From: Cephalopachus bancanus
Lineage: Eukaryota; Chordata; Mammalia; Primates; Tarsiidae
Assembly: GCA_027257055.1 (NCBI GenBank)
Contig: JAPVLO010000003.1
Span: forward strand, 6,823,501-6,887,500
Direction: 5' to 3'
Length of the DNA: 64,000 nt
Below are positions 24,430-35,931 of this stretch, piece by piece. The notes beneath the pieces were generated by a model. That model did no database searches. It was not told where the DNA came from and saw nothing but the letters and a program-made list of their open reading frames with translations. The translations under genes were made by a program, and so were the position numbers. The first letter of the stretch is position 1. The number at the start of each line of letters is the position of its first letter.

Positions 24430-24829
24430 TCAAATACTTTTAAAATATTCATGATGTATTTCATATATAGTCTTTGGTTTAAGAAAGAGAAATTTAAAAA
24501 CAATAATTCTCATTTTAATACTTCTTATCAATCATCTAAACTCATAACTAAACAGATACAATTAATTTCTGCATCACAAAATGGAATATATCTTGCATTT
24601 TTTGTGACATTATATGATGTTTATTCCACAAGCTTCCATTTTATTTTTGGATTTATATTTCTCTTAACTTTGGTATGGACAATGTTGTCTATCATTTAAA
24701 CAATACATTCTTTAGCATTCTAGGTCACATCAGACTATTGACTTGTCATTCCTTTTGCCCAGAACCTTAAGAAATTATGTTGCATATTATAAAGTTGTGC
24801 TTAATACTGGTGTCTGCAAATCCTTTTAT
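24430..24829. other. Unassigned interval
   Basis: No gene recognised. The 101-codon frame at 24394-24699 is AT-rich, overlaps the LTR end and has no motif. Confidence 0.5.
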
Positions 24830-24842
24830 AAAATTAAATCCC

Positions 24843-25155
24843 CCGGGCTCGTGGCTTAGCCTGTAATCCCATGCTTTGGGCAGCCGAGGTGAGTGGATTG
24901 CCTGAGCCCGCAGATTCGAGACCTGCCTGGGCAACTTGGCGCGACCTCATCTCTACGATAAATAATAAATTTTAAAAAAATCAGCTGGGCATGGTAGCGC
25001 CTGTAATTCTGGCTACTTGGAAGGCTGAAGTGGAAGGATCGCAGGAGCCCAGCGAGTAGAGGCTGCAGTGGCCGGGAGCGGCCACTGCACTCTAGTCTGG
25101 GCGACAGAGTGAGACTCCAACTCAAAATAATAATAATAATAATAATAAATAAATA
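24843..25155 (+). mobile_element. Alu (intermediate type) with (AAT)n tail
   Basis: Forward Alu with the longer linker GGGCAACTTGGCGCGACC. The tail has become (AAT)n at 25125-25149. Target-site duplication aaaattaaatcc at 24830-24841 and 25156-25167. Confidence 0.95.
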
Positions 25156-25167
25156 AAAATTAAATCC

Positions 25168-25529
25168 ATAAGTTCCATTGAGACAAATACGTTTTTTCTT
25201 AATTTTATTATTATCTCAAATCAGTTTAAAAATAGGAAAAACAAATTTATTAAATAATAAAATTTCGAATGGTGTCAAACAAATGAAATGATGATTTTTC
25301 TTTATGATATTTGTTAGACTGCACCTTCCAAAAAACTTCCACTTTTCTTTGCCTAATAAGAAACAAAATAGAACAAAACAAATGGAATGGTAACAGCAAT
25401 AACAACAAAAACAGACAAAATAAGAGATAGAAGGGTGAAAATTGTAAATTGTGCTGTCTCGATTTCACCCTGATATATTTTATAATTCAGATAGATTGTC
25501 ATTATGGTTAAGAATACCTAGCAAACAGA
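25168..25529. other. Unassigned interval
   Basis: No gene or named repeat recognised. Confidence 0.5.
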
Positions 25530-25735
25530 CCTAGCAAACAGACTGCTTGGGTTAGAATTCCAACTCAGTTTTCCTTACTAGATACGGAATCTAAGTTAAG
25601 AAATTGAATACCTTGCTCTCCTTACCAATTTTGTTGGACTGTTGATAGCATTAAATATTATAAAACACATAAAGTGTTACAAGACCTGGCTGCAAGCACT
25701 CAATAAATAGTGGTAGCTTTTATTTTTACTAAAAC
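25530..25735 (+). mobile_element. MIR
   Basis: Diverged MIR: gacctagcaaacagactgct and gggttagaattccaactc at the tRNA-derived and core side, then gcattaaatattataaaaca and a tail reading gcaagcactcaataaatag. The order and the final CTCAATAAATA are those of MIR. Confidence 0.7.
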
Positions 25736-26395
25736 AGCCACTTTCTCTGCAAAAAGTGTATAACTATAAGATACTTATAGAGTCATTTTTACTGATATAC
25801 ATTTCACAATATAAAATAACACTTCCTTTTGCAATAATTGCAACCTTTATTTATTCCACAGCTTAGTTTCTGACATATTTCTTTCTACTAAAGGATGTGA
25901 CTTAAAAATTATTTTGTTTGCATTTGATTTGACCTTAATAATGAAAAATGTTGAAATGATTCATTTCTATCCTTAGGTTTTCAGCACTTGAGATTAATAA
26001 ATAAATGTATATATTTTAAAATATGTAAGTGCGTATATATTTGAACATGTGTGCATATATACTATTGTGGTCAGGATATAAGTAAGAGTTCCTTTGGCTG
26101 CATGTCCCTTTATTCAACATTTCTCAGCTGCAAAAGTTAAATTGTTTCCCATGTTTCCTACTCCCATGGCTAAACCAAAGTTTAATACTTCATTGTTTTT
26201 ATGGCATTCTTTTTATATATATTACATCCTGACTTTTTGACGTTCAACATGTGCCAGGAGAGAACTGGTGCTCCCTGTTTCTAAAGTACAAACTGATTTA
26301 ATATGATAATAACAATTTGCTCCTCTGGTCCTCTGTAAAGGAGTACCGAGTTTCTCAACTGGCTACTGATGATAGACATTGCTGTTAAGGGATTC
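25736..26395. other. Unassigned AT-rich interval
   Basis: No gene or named repeat recognised. Confidence 0.5.
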
Positions 26396-26397
26396 AT

Positions 26398-27540
26398 TAA
26401 ACTAAAAACTTCAGCATGACAAAGAAAACAATCAACAGAATAAAGAAACAACTTACAGAATTGGAGAAAATATATCAAAACCATATATCTGACAAGGGAT
26501 TATCATTCAAAATATATAAGGAACTTAACTCAACAGCAAAAAAGCAATAAAAAATGGGCAAGAGATCTGAGTAAACAATTCTTAAAAAGAAGACATACAA
26601 ATGACTAATAGGTATGTAAAAGAATGTCCAGCCTCGCTAATTATTACCGAAATGTAAATCAAACCACAAAACACCTGAAACCTGTTAGAATGGCTATTAT
26701 CAGAAAGACAAGAGATAGCAAGTGTTGATGACGGTATGGAGAAAAGGGATCCCTTGTTCAGAATGTGTGAAAATGTAAGTTAGTATAGCCATTATGGAAA
26801 ACAGTATGAAATTTTCTGGAAAAATTAACAAAGGGAAGTACTATATGATCCAGCAATCTCATTACTGGTATAGTATATCCAAAAAACATGAAATCAGTAT
26901 GTCTAAGAAATATCTGCATTCCCTTGTTAATTGCAGTATTATTCATAATAGCCAAGATATGAAATCAATCTAAAATGTCCATTGATAGATTTTTAGATAA
27001 AGAAAACATCACACGCATACTAGAATACTATCCAGTTCTAAAATAGAAGAAACTCTTTTCATTTGTGGCAATGTAAATAAACCAGAAGACATTATACTAC
27101 TAAGTGACATAAACCAGGAATAAAAAGGCAAATACTGCATGATCTCACTTATATGTGGCCTCTTAGAAAGCATTGAACTCATAGAAGCAGAGTAAAATAA
27201 TGATTTCCAGGACCTGATAAAGGATGGAGGGGAAGTTAGCAGGGAATGAAAAGGTGTTGATCAAAGGGTACACAGTTTCAGTTAGGATGATTAAGTTCTG
27301 GAGATCTATTATATAGGGTAATAACTATAGTTAATAGTAATGTATTATATGATTTAAAATTTCCAAAAGAGTCTATTTTAAATGTTCTCATGTCAAAAAT
27401 ATGATAAATATGTGAAGTGAATATTTAATTACCTTAATTTAATATTTTAGCAATGTAAGCATAGACCAAAATATCATGTTGTACAGCATAAATGTATACA
27501 TATTTTATTTATCTATTATACTTTAAGAAATCTAGGGGAA
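26398..27540 (+). mobile_element. L1 3' end (L1MA/MB age)
   Basis: Forward, 5'-truncated. It starts in the ORF2 C-terminal part (cagcatgacaaagaaaacaa, then tatggagaaaagggat), runs through aaaacagtatgaaattttc and the 3' UTR (ggtgttgatcaaagggtacac, ttctggagatctattat, actatagttaatagtaatgt) and ends near 27540. No open frame. The 3' UTR wording is that of L1MA/MB elements. Confidence 0.85.
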
Positions 27541-27554
27541 GAAAGAAAAATTGC

Positions 27555-27860
27555 TTTTATTTATTTATTTGAGCTGGATTCTCACTCTGTAGTCCAGGCT
27601 GGAGTGCAATGGCATGCTCAGGAGCACTGCAGCCTCGGCCTGCTGGGCTCAGACGTCTGATCCTTCCACCTCAGCATTCCAAGTAACTGGAACTATAGGG
27701 ACGTGTCCCCATGCCCAGCTAATTTTTTTTTTTAAATTTATTGTGGAGATGCAGTCTCACCAAGTTGCCCAGGCTGGTCTCAAACCCGTGGGCTCAGGCA
27801 ATCCTCTCACCTTGACCTCCCAAATTCTGAGATTATAGGCATGAGCCACTGCACCTGGCC
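27555..27860 (-). mobile_element. AluJ-like (ancestral type)
   Basis: Reverse Alu without the lineage-specific markers: it ends GGCATGAGCCACTGCACCTGGCC and has CACCAAGTTGCCCAGGCTGG. The tail side has become (TTTA)n. Short flanking repeat gaaaaatt. The most ancestral full dimer here, with the copy at 63336. Confidence 0.93.
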
Positions 27861-28218
27861 TAGAAAAATTTCTTCTAAATGGACTAATTCACTTTTCTAA
27901 AAAATTTCAATCATATTTTCAAAATGTTAAAATCTTTATAAAAAGAGAGTTTAAAGCCGTGGCTATAAAATTATCTTAAAGCAAATTTTTAAAATATTTA
28001 ACTTTGAAAGAAATTACAGATATCAAGTTCTAGAAGTTAGAAATTCCCGTAGAATGGCTTATTATAAGAATGACTTTTCTGAATAACCGTCTAATTTTAG
28101 ACATGTTTCAATTGTTTAATTGTCTCATCCACTCCATTGGTAACATATTTTCAAAAGCAGTCAAGTATTGGAGCTCCTGGATTAGCATGCCACCTCAGTG
28201 AATAGGTACTGCCCTAGA
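27861..28218. other. Unassigned interval
   Basis: No gene or named repeat recognised. Confidence 0.5.
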
Positions 28219-29319
28219 TCAGTGGTTCGCAAAGTGTGGTACCAAAGCCAAAAAAAATTAGTATCACTGGGAAACTTGTTACAGATGAAAATCCAGGGAG
28301 GGAGCCAAGATAACTACCATGAAGCAGCAGACTGGTGCAACTCTCACCTAACAAGACAGAGAGTAGAGATTCCACCATTGTTAGATGGAGATATCCTGAG
28401 AACTTCTGAATGGGTTAAAAATTGGGATCCCAGTAAAGGTGTCTGCGAGTGCATGGAGTCCAGAAAGCCACAGCACATACAGAATTTCAGGTTCCCCATT
28501 CCCTGCCCTAAACTAGGTGCACACAGAAAAATGAAATCTTTTCAGAGAAGGAGAGGAGTGAGTGATCACAAGACATTTTGCATTGGCTGGTCTCCTCCCA
28601 GCAGTGTGCACATCATCTTTTTCATGCAGGAGGAAATCTAGGTGGGATGCAGTGGTGGGTGCCAGAGCCTAGGTGGAATAGGGAGCAGAGCCTGCATGGG
28701 GAAGGCCTATCTGTGGGTGAATCTGACTGACATACCTGCCACCAGCACCTGGTGGAGCAACAGACTGGCGCCTCTCTTGCAGAGCAGAACAGAGAGTGGG
28801 GATCCAGCCACTAATTAAAGGAGGCACCCTTAAAATCCCTGGAGCTATGAAACTCCCTGCACCCAGTGAGGTCATTTTGAATACAGAGAGACCAAAAAAG
28901 CAGGTGTAGGAATCTGGGCACCTCATCCCCTCATCTTGCTTCAGGGCTAGGTATGTATAGGAGCCAAGATCACACTGGGTGGTGAGGGGGAGCTATTCTG
29001 GGACATGCTAGGTAAGTTCACTGCCTTCCTGTTGCTGGCCATCAGTCACAGGCAGCAAGGGGTCAAAAACTGGTCCACTGTGTTTATCAGTGGGAGAAAA
29101 AATCTGCAGTAACAAGAAGATGCCACATGGTGGAGCTCCTCTTTCCCTCACTGAGTAAAGAGAGTTCTGACACAAATGAGGGAGGAACACGGAATAGCAA
29201 GCGACGCTCAGAATTTTAAAGAGACAGCACACGAAAAAAGTTGCCATCAGGACACAATAATCCCCCTCCATGACTTGCCACAGTTGATAGCCACATAAAC
29301 CAGAGAATGGATGTCACAA

Positions 29320-30450
29320 ATAAACAGGAACCAAGAGAAAAATAAAGCAAAACTCAAAAAAAGTTCAGAAAGTAAAAGCAGAGTTGGCCAACTTCAAAAA
29401 AGCCAAAACTACTCTGAAATAATGTAAATAAAGAGCTCCATCCTCAAAATCAATAAGAAAGTAGCAATGATTAGAAACAAGTTCAATCAAGCAAAGAACC
29501 TCAACTTGAAGACCAAACTATGGAATTAAAATAGTTGATCAAAAATATATATTAAAACAAAACAAAACCAAACAAAAACCTCTGATAGCTATGTGACTTT
29601 GTAAAAAAAAAAAAAAAAAAAACTAACCCACACCTGATTGGTAGCCCTGAAGCAGAAAGGGAAATAAGAACACCATGGAACAAATAGTTCATGAGGTCAT
29701 TCAGAAGAACTTCCCCCATATTGCTGGAGAGACGATCATTCAAGTCCAAGAGATTCAAAGAACCCGTGCAAGATATTACATGAGAAGACAATCACTAAGG
29801 CACATTGCAATCCACCTCCAAAGAGTAAGCATGAAAAAAAAGAATTCCTAGTCAGGCTCGGTGGCTCAGCCTGTAATCCTGCGCCTTTGGGAGGCTGAGG
29901 CGAGTGGATTGCCTGAGCCCGCGGGTTCGAGACCAGCCTGGGCAGGCGAGACCTCATCTCTACAATAAATCAAAAAATCAGCCGGGCGTGGTAGTGCGTG
30001 CCTGTAATTCTGGCTACTTGGAAGGCTGAGGCGGAAGGATTGCCAGAGCCCAGCAGGCAAGGCTGCGGTGGCCGGGAGCGGCCACTGCACTCCAGTCTGG
30101 GCGACAGAGTGAGACTCCAAAAAAAAAAAAAAAAAAAAAGAATTCCTAAATGCAGCAAGAGAGAAAAACCAGACTACCTACTGGAGAAAATCCATCAGAA
30201 TGACTCCAGACTTATCTGCAGAAACACTACACGTCAGAAGAAATAGGAGTTCAATTTTTAATGTTCATGAAGATATGCAATTCCAACCAACAATTTCCTA
30301 CCTAGACAAACTAAGTTTAATCAGAGTTGGATAATTAATGTCCTTCCCAGGCATTCAAATCCTAATAATATGCCACCTCCAGACCAGCCTTTCAGGAGAC
30401 ACTTATGAAGATGTTGAGCCCAGGAAACAAAACAAAACAAAAAGAACAGT
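29320..30450 (+). pseudogene. L1 ORF1 remnant
   Basis: Coiled-coil-like lysine/glutamate-rich text around 29330-29480, then the ORF1p blocks: nucleotides 29700-29830 give EKNFPHIAGE-like and IQVQEIQRTRARYYMRRQSL, and after the Alu (29851-30138) 30150-30400 give the A(A/R)EK block and the PAKL-like C-terminal part. Stops and frameshifts throughout, plus the Alu insertion in the middle. Confidence 0.75.
29851..30139 (+). mobile_element. Alu (derived, GGCAGGCGAG type)
   Basis: Forward Alu inside the ORF1 part of the L1. Perfect target-site duplication aaaagaattccta at 29838-29850 and 30136-30148. Long pure A tail. Confidence 0.97.
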
Positions 30451-30525
30451 CATGCACATTACAAAAGTTCAAACAAACACAGAGTTAACAGAGCATACAG
30501 AGCACCCACAAAAATAAACACATAC

Positions 30526-30575
30526 ACACACACACACACACACATATGCATGTATATGTGTGTGTGTGTGTGTGT
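30526..30575. repeat. (CA)n-(TG)n inverted repeat
   Basis: Two perfect 21-nt arms, 30526-30546 and 30555-30575, with an 8-nt spacer tgcatgta. It lies between the L1 ORF1 and ORF2 remnants. Such a sequence could form a hairpin or cruciform. Confidence 0.95.
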
Positions 30576-30629
30576 ATGCAAAAGTTTAAAAGGAAACAAA
30601 GTAACCCCTTAGGAGCCCTATGATAAGGA

Positions 30630-33600
30630 TAAATATTTATATCAATAATCAACTTTAATGTGAATGAACTACATGTATCACTGAAGAGACATAGAGTGGC
30701 AGACTGGATTTAACAAAAAACATAATCCAACAACCTGCTGCCTCCAAGAAACTCATCTCACCACAAACAAACCCACAGACTAAAGGTTGGAAGCTGAAAA
30801 ATGATCTTCCAGGTGAAAGGAAGCAGGCCCAGTTATTCTACTATCAGACAAAGCAGTCTTCAAGTCATCAAAATTAAAAAGGGCACAGAAGGACACTATG
30901 TAATGATAGAAGGCTCAATCTACCTGCAAGAAATATCCACCCTAGCTGGGCTCGGTGGCTCAGCCTGTAATCACGTGCCTTTGGGAGGCTGAGGTGAGTG
31001 GATTGCCTGGGACCGCGGGTTCGAGACCCGCCTGGGCAGCGAGACCTCATCTCTACAATAAATAAAAAAATCAGCCAGGCGTGGTAGCTCATGCCTGTAA
31101 TTCCAGCTACTTGGAAGGCTGAGGCGGAAGGATCACTGGAGCCCAGCAGGCGAGGCTGTGGTGGCCGGGAGCGGCCACTGCACTCCAGTCTCGGCAACCC
31201 AGTGAGACTCCAACTCAAAAAAAAAAAAAAAAAGAAAAAGAAATATCCACCCTAAACATATATGCACCCAACATAGGAGCACCAGTTTTTATAAGACAAC
31301 TTCTAAGCAAACTAAAAGAAGACATTTACTCTCACCCAATCATTGTTGGAAACCTAACCACATCACTAACAGTTTTAGATAGATCATGGAAGCAAAAAAC
31401 AAAGAAGGAGATACAGAACCACAACATAACACTTGATCAAATAGACTTAATAGACATCTACAGAACACTTCACTAGACAACTATAGAGTGTACTTTCCAC
31501 CCATCAGCACATGAAACGCACTCCAAGATTAATAACATTCTCAGAAATAAATCAAGCATGAATAAATTTCAAAAATCAAAATAATACCATGCATCTTCTC
31601 AGATCATAGTGGAATAAAAATAAATATTGTCATCAACTAGGTACCCCCAAAATACACAAAGCCATGAACTCTAAACAACATGCTGTTGGATGACTTCTGG
31701 GTCAATACAGGAATAAAGATAGAAATTACAAGATGCCTGGAAATAAATAAAACAAACACACATTTTGTTAGAATCTCTGGGATGCCATAGAACCCAGTGT
31801 TAAGAGGAAAGTTGACAGCATTGTGTGCATAAATCAAGAAAACAGAAGATCACAAGTAGACAGTCTAATGTAACACCTAAAGGAACTAGAAAGGCAAGAT
31901 CATCTAGATCCTAACAGCTGAAAAATCCAGATCACCAAGATAAACTCAAAGTAGCTGGACATAGAAGACCTACATATCATAGAAAAAAATCAACAAGAGT
32001 CTTTGAAAGGATAAATAAGATTGAAAGTCCCCAGGCTAAACTGACTGGGGGAAAAAAAAAAGGTGCTAGAAATCCCAGATAAACACAATTAGAAACACAA
32101 AAGCCAAAGTCACTACTAATTCAAAGAATCATCAGAGATTACTATGCACAACTGTATGCAAATAAACTTGAAAACTTACAATAATGGAGGGCTTTCTGAT
32201 ATCACACAACTCCCAAGGTTGAGAAAAGAAGAAATTGAAAATCTGAAAAGACCAATAACAATCCAGAAAATTGACTCAGTCATAAGAAATTTACACACCA
32301 AAAAAAGCCCTGGACCTGATAGCTTCTCAGCTGAATTAAGACATACAAGAAGGAGCTGATACAAATCTTATTGAAGGATTTCTCCCAGCAATTAATAAAG
32401 ATGGAATGCTTCTCAACTCATTTTATGAGGCCAGCACCATACTGATACCAAAATTTGTCAAAGACCCAACAAGGAAAGGTAGATACAGGTCAATATTCTT
32501 GATGAACATAGATGCAAAAAATCTAACCAAGAGTCTAACAAATAAGAGCCAACAATATATCTCAAGGGTCATGCACCAAGACCATGTGAACTTCATTCTT
32601 GAAATGCAAGGCTGGTTCAACATTCACAAGACCATAAATGTAATTAAACATATCAATAGATATAAAACCAAGAACCACATGATTATATCATTAGACAGAA
32701 AAAGCATTTGATAAAATCCAGCATTCCTTCTTGATTAAAAAACCTGAAGCACCAAGGCATAAAAGGAACATCCTCAAAACAGTAAGAGCCATCTATGATA
32801 AACCCACAGCCAACAATTTGCTCAATGGACATAAATTGGAAGCATTTTTCCTAAGAATGGAAACAGGATAAAGATGCTCACTCTCACCCTTCCTGTTCAA
32901 CATAGTGTTGGACATCCTAGACAGAGCAAGCAGGCAAGAGAAGGAAATCAGGGTATATAAATTGGAAAAGAAGAGCTATCCCTCTTTGCTGACAATATAA
33001 TTTTATACCTTGAAAACTCTAGGGAATCTGTCAAAAGCTTCCTCACACTGATAATCAACTTTGATAAAGTCTTGGTACAAAATCAGTGTGCAAAAGACAG
33101 TACCATTTCTACACAAAAGCAACAAGAAGATAGAAAGTCAAATAAAAAGCACTTTTCTATTGACAATAGTCATACCCAAAAAATGAAATACCTCAACATT
33201 CACTTAAACAGAAAAAGTGAGAGATCTTTTCAACACGAACTTCAAAACACTGCTCAAAGAAATCAAAGATTGCACAAACAAATGGAAAAAAACATTACAT
33301 GCTCATGAAGCCAAAGAAAATATTGTCAAGATGTCTATCTTGGATTCTATCCAAGGCAATCTATGGATTCAATGAAATATTCATCAAATAATCAATACAA
33401 TTTTTTCAGACCTGGAAATGACAATACAGAAGTTCAAATGGAAACAAAAAAGGAGCACAAATAACCAAAACAATCCTCAGCAAAAGGGACACAGCAGGAG
33501 TAATCACACTTCCAGGCTTTAAACTTTGCTACAAGGTTGCAGTAACCCAAACTTGGTATTGTTACAAGAACAGACACATAGACTAGTGGAACAAGACAGA

Positions 33601-34720
33601 GATGCCTGAAATAAAACCTCAATTTCTCAACCAATTCATCTTCAGCAAAACCACCGAAACAACCACTGGGGAAAGGAGAATATATTTAGAAAATGGTGCT
33701 GGGAAAAAAGGCTGAGCACATGCAGAGGAATGAAACTGAACTCCTACCTATCATCATATACAAAAATCAACTCTAAATGTATCAAAAACCTAAATGTAAA
33801 ACCTCAAACTATGAGAATCCTAGAAGAAAACATATGAAACAGTCTTATGCACATCAGAGTAGTCAGCAAACTCTTCACCAAATCCCCCAAAGTGAATGCC
33901 ATAAAAGCTAAGATAGACAAGTGGGACCTCATTAAAGCTTTTGCACATCAAAAGAAATAATCAATAGAGTAAAGAGACAGCCTGCAGAATAGGGAAAATT
34001 TTGGTAATTATGTGTCTGACAGAGGGCTAACACCCAAGGTCTACAAGGATTTCAAATGAGCAGAAAGGAGAAAAGCAAACAACCCTTTTAAAAAGTGAGC
34101 CAAGGACACGAATAGACACTTTTCAAAAGAAGCAGTCAACAGACACATGAAAAAATCCTCAACCTCACTAGTCATCAGAGAGATGCAAATCAAAACTACA
34201 ATGAAATACCACCTAACTCCTTTAAAATGGCCATCATTAATAAATCAAAACTAGATGCTGGCACAAATGTGGAGAAAAGAAAATAGTTCTACACTGTTAG
34301 TGGAAGTGCAGGCTACTTCATCCTCTATAGAAAGCAGTGTGGCAATTCCTTAAGGAACTACAAATTGACCTTCTGTATGATCCAGTAATCCCTTTCCTGG
34401 TAATACACCCAGAGGTACATAAATCATTCAACAAAAAAGATCCCTGCACTTGCATGTTTATAGCCTCAGTGTTCACAATAGCAAAAATATGGAACCAACC
34501 CTCTGCACATTGAAATTGTGCTGAATAATGTAAATGTAGTACATATACATGATGTAATAATATACAGTCATAAAAAAAACAAAATCTTGACTTCACAGCA
34601 AATTGCATGGAGTCAGAGACCATCATATTTAGTGATCTACTATAGAAACAAAGAACCGATACCACTTATTTTCACTCACAAGTGGAACCGAACATCAATC
34701 ACATTAGCAAAAGGGAGGAA
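30630..34720 (+). pseudogene. L1 ORF2 remnant
   Basis: The endonuclease start is seen near 30635 (ISIINFNVNELHVSLKRHRV). An Alu interrupts at 30945-31237. The RT part includes 32144-32711 with [13 protein letters not shown] and then [15 protein letters not shown], and the catalytic box at 32985-32996 reads FADN instead of FADD. The C-terminal part near 34400-34650 matches L1 ORF2 (the region of CTCMFIASVFTIAKIW). Multiple stops; the changed aspartate would also destroy RT activity. Confidence 0.82.
30945..31237 (+). mobile_element. Alu (derived, GGCAGCGAG type)
   Basis: Forward Alu inside the endonuclease part of L1 ORF2. Perfect 17-bp target-site duplication aagaaatatccacccta at 30928-30944 and 31238-31254. 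Confidence 0.97.
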
Positions 34721-35030
34721 CAAGTGGTCACTGACACTGCCAGGGGAGGAAAAAAGGAAGGGAGGGTATGTAACATCACAAAGAGTACCTGGTTTCAAAC
34801 CAGGGCAAGTGAAGTTCAGCTGGAGCCGAAACACCTGCATGCAGCCTACTTGGATAATTATTCTGACTTGTACCTCACATCTCTATAATAAATTTTTTTA
34901 AATAATTTTTTTTAAAAAGAACATGTGAATCATAAATGCTGGAATTGGAGACAAGCCATCTGCTTTTAATAAACCCCTCAGATGATCCTGATGAGCACCA
35001 GAGTGACTATGTTAATCAGACTTAATAAAA

Positions 35031-35622
35031 GGAAGGTTGAACATTTTAGTCTGCAATACTTTAAGATAAATTAGTCATTAACATATTGTATTTGTGTTAA
35101 TTTTACATTGCAAATATCAAAAGACAATAATTTTCACTAATCCCATATATCAGTTTTTTCTAATTTTACCACAGAAATAATTACATGTTATGATCCATTT
35201 CATTGTCATTAATAGTAAATTATTTGAGTTAATTCATTTGAATTTTATACTTTTGTTACTAAATTACACAGATTTCTTTAATGTAGAAATATTTCAATTG
35301 TCTTTCATCTAATACACTTTATTAGACAATCCAAAAGGATTTTTCTCATTTATGAGAAAAAAAGAAAGCAAAATAAGGCAAAAAAAAAAACACAAAAAAC
35401 TATTTTAGTCCCAAAAAGCTTCTGTCTTAGTTAAGAATGAAGTTAATTATTGGTGTGCTGAAATAGTTATATAATTGTTATGGTTATATGCAGAGCTACA
35501 GATACATGTAGTTATGCATATAGATATAGATGTCTCAACTCTTCTTTTTATTTGTTTATAGTTCTAAATTAATGCTGAAAAACAACCATTAGCACCATTT
35601 GTTAATGGGAGGCAGAGTTGGC
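35031..35622. other. Unassigned AT-rich interval
   Basis: No gene or named repeat recognised. Confidence 0.5.
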
Positions 35623-35635
35623 TATATTTGTTCTT

Positions 35636-35918
35636 TTTTTTTTTGAGTTGGAGTCTCACTCGGTCGCCCAGACTGGAGTGCAGTGGCTGGTCCCGGTCAC
35701 CGCAGCCTCGATCTGCTGGGCTCCGGCAATCCTTCTGCCTCAGCCTTCCAAGTAGCTGGAATTACAGGCAGGTGCTACCACACCCCGCTGATTTTTTGAT
35801 TTATTGTAGAGATGAGGTCTCGCTGCCCAGGCGGGTCTCGAACCCATGGGCTCAGGCAATCCACTAACCTCAGGCTCCCAAAGGTGCGGGATTACAGGCT
35901 GAGCCACCAAGCCCGGCT
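35636..35918 (-). mobile_element. Alu (derived, GGCAGCGAG type)
   Basis: Reverse Alu with perfect 13-bp target-site duplication tatatttgttctt at 35623-35635 and 35919-35931. Confidence 0.97.
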
Positions 35919-35931
35919 TATATTTGTTCTT

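Larger units (their letters stand above)
28293..34918 (+). mobile_element. Nearly full-length L1, forward
   Basis: Begins with gggagggagccaagataact, like the standard L1 5' start, and ends with ctcacatctctataataaat plus an A/T-rich tail. It has a 5' UTR (28293 to about 29320), ORF1 remnant, ORF2 remnant and a 3' UTR (about 34740-34900). It is interrupted by Alus at 29851-30138 and 30945-31237; without them it is about 6.0 kb. Its 5' UTR shows no likeness to that of the 13-19.5 kb L1 and contains a weak internal repeat of period 433. Frames are broken, so it is dead. Possible older subfamily than the reverse copy. Confidence 0.87.
28219..35030 (+). mobile_element. MER5-type hAT transposon split by an L1
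   Basis: The left part, 28219-28292 (cagtggttcgcaaagtgtgg, then tcactgggaaacttgttaca), and the right part, about 34925-35030 (gaatcataaatgctgg, then ccatctgcttttaataaacc and gatgatcctgatgagca), together read as one MER5A/B-like non-autonomous element. The L1 at 28293-34918 lies between them. About 25 bp of the middle of MER5 seems missing at the junction. The span given includes the L1. Confidence 0.75.

Noticed and set aside
28198..28641. 147-codon open frame as a host gene
   Set aside because: It begins in MER5 sequence and runs into the 5' UTR of the forward L1, so it has no independent origin.
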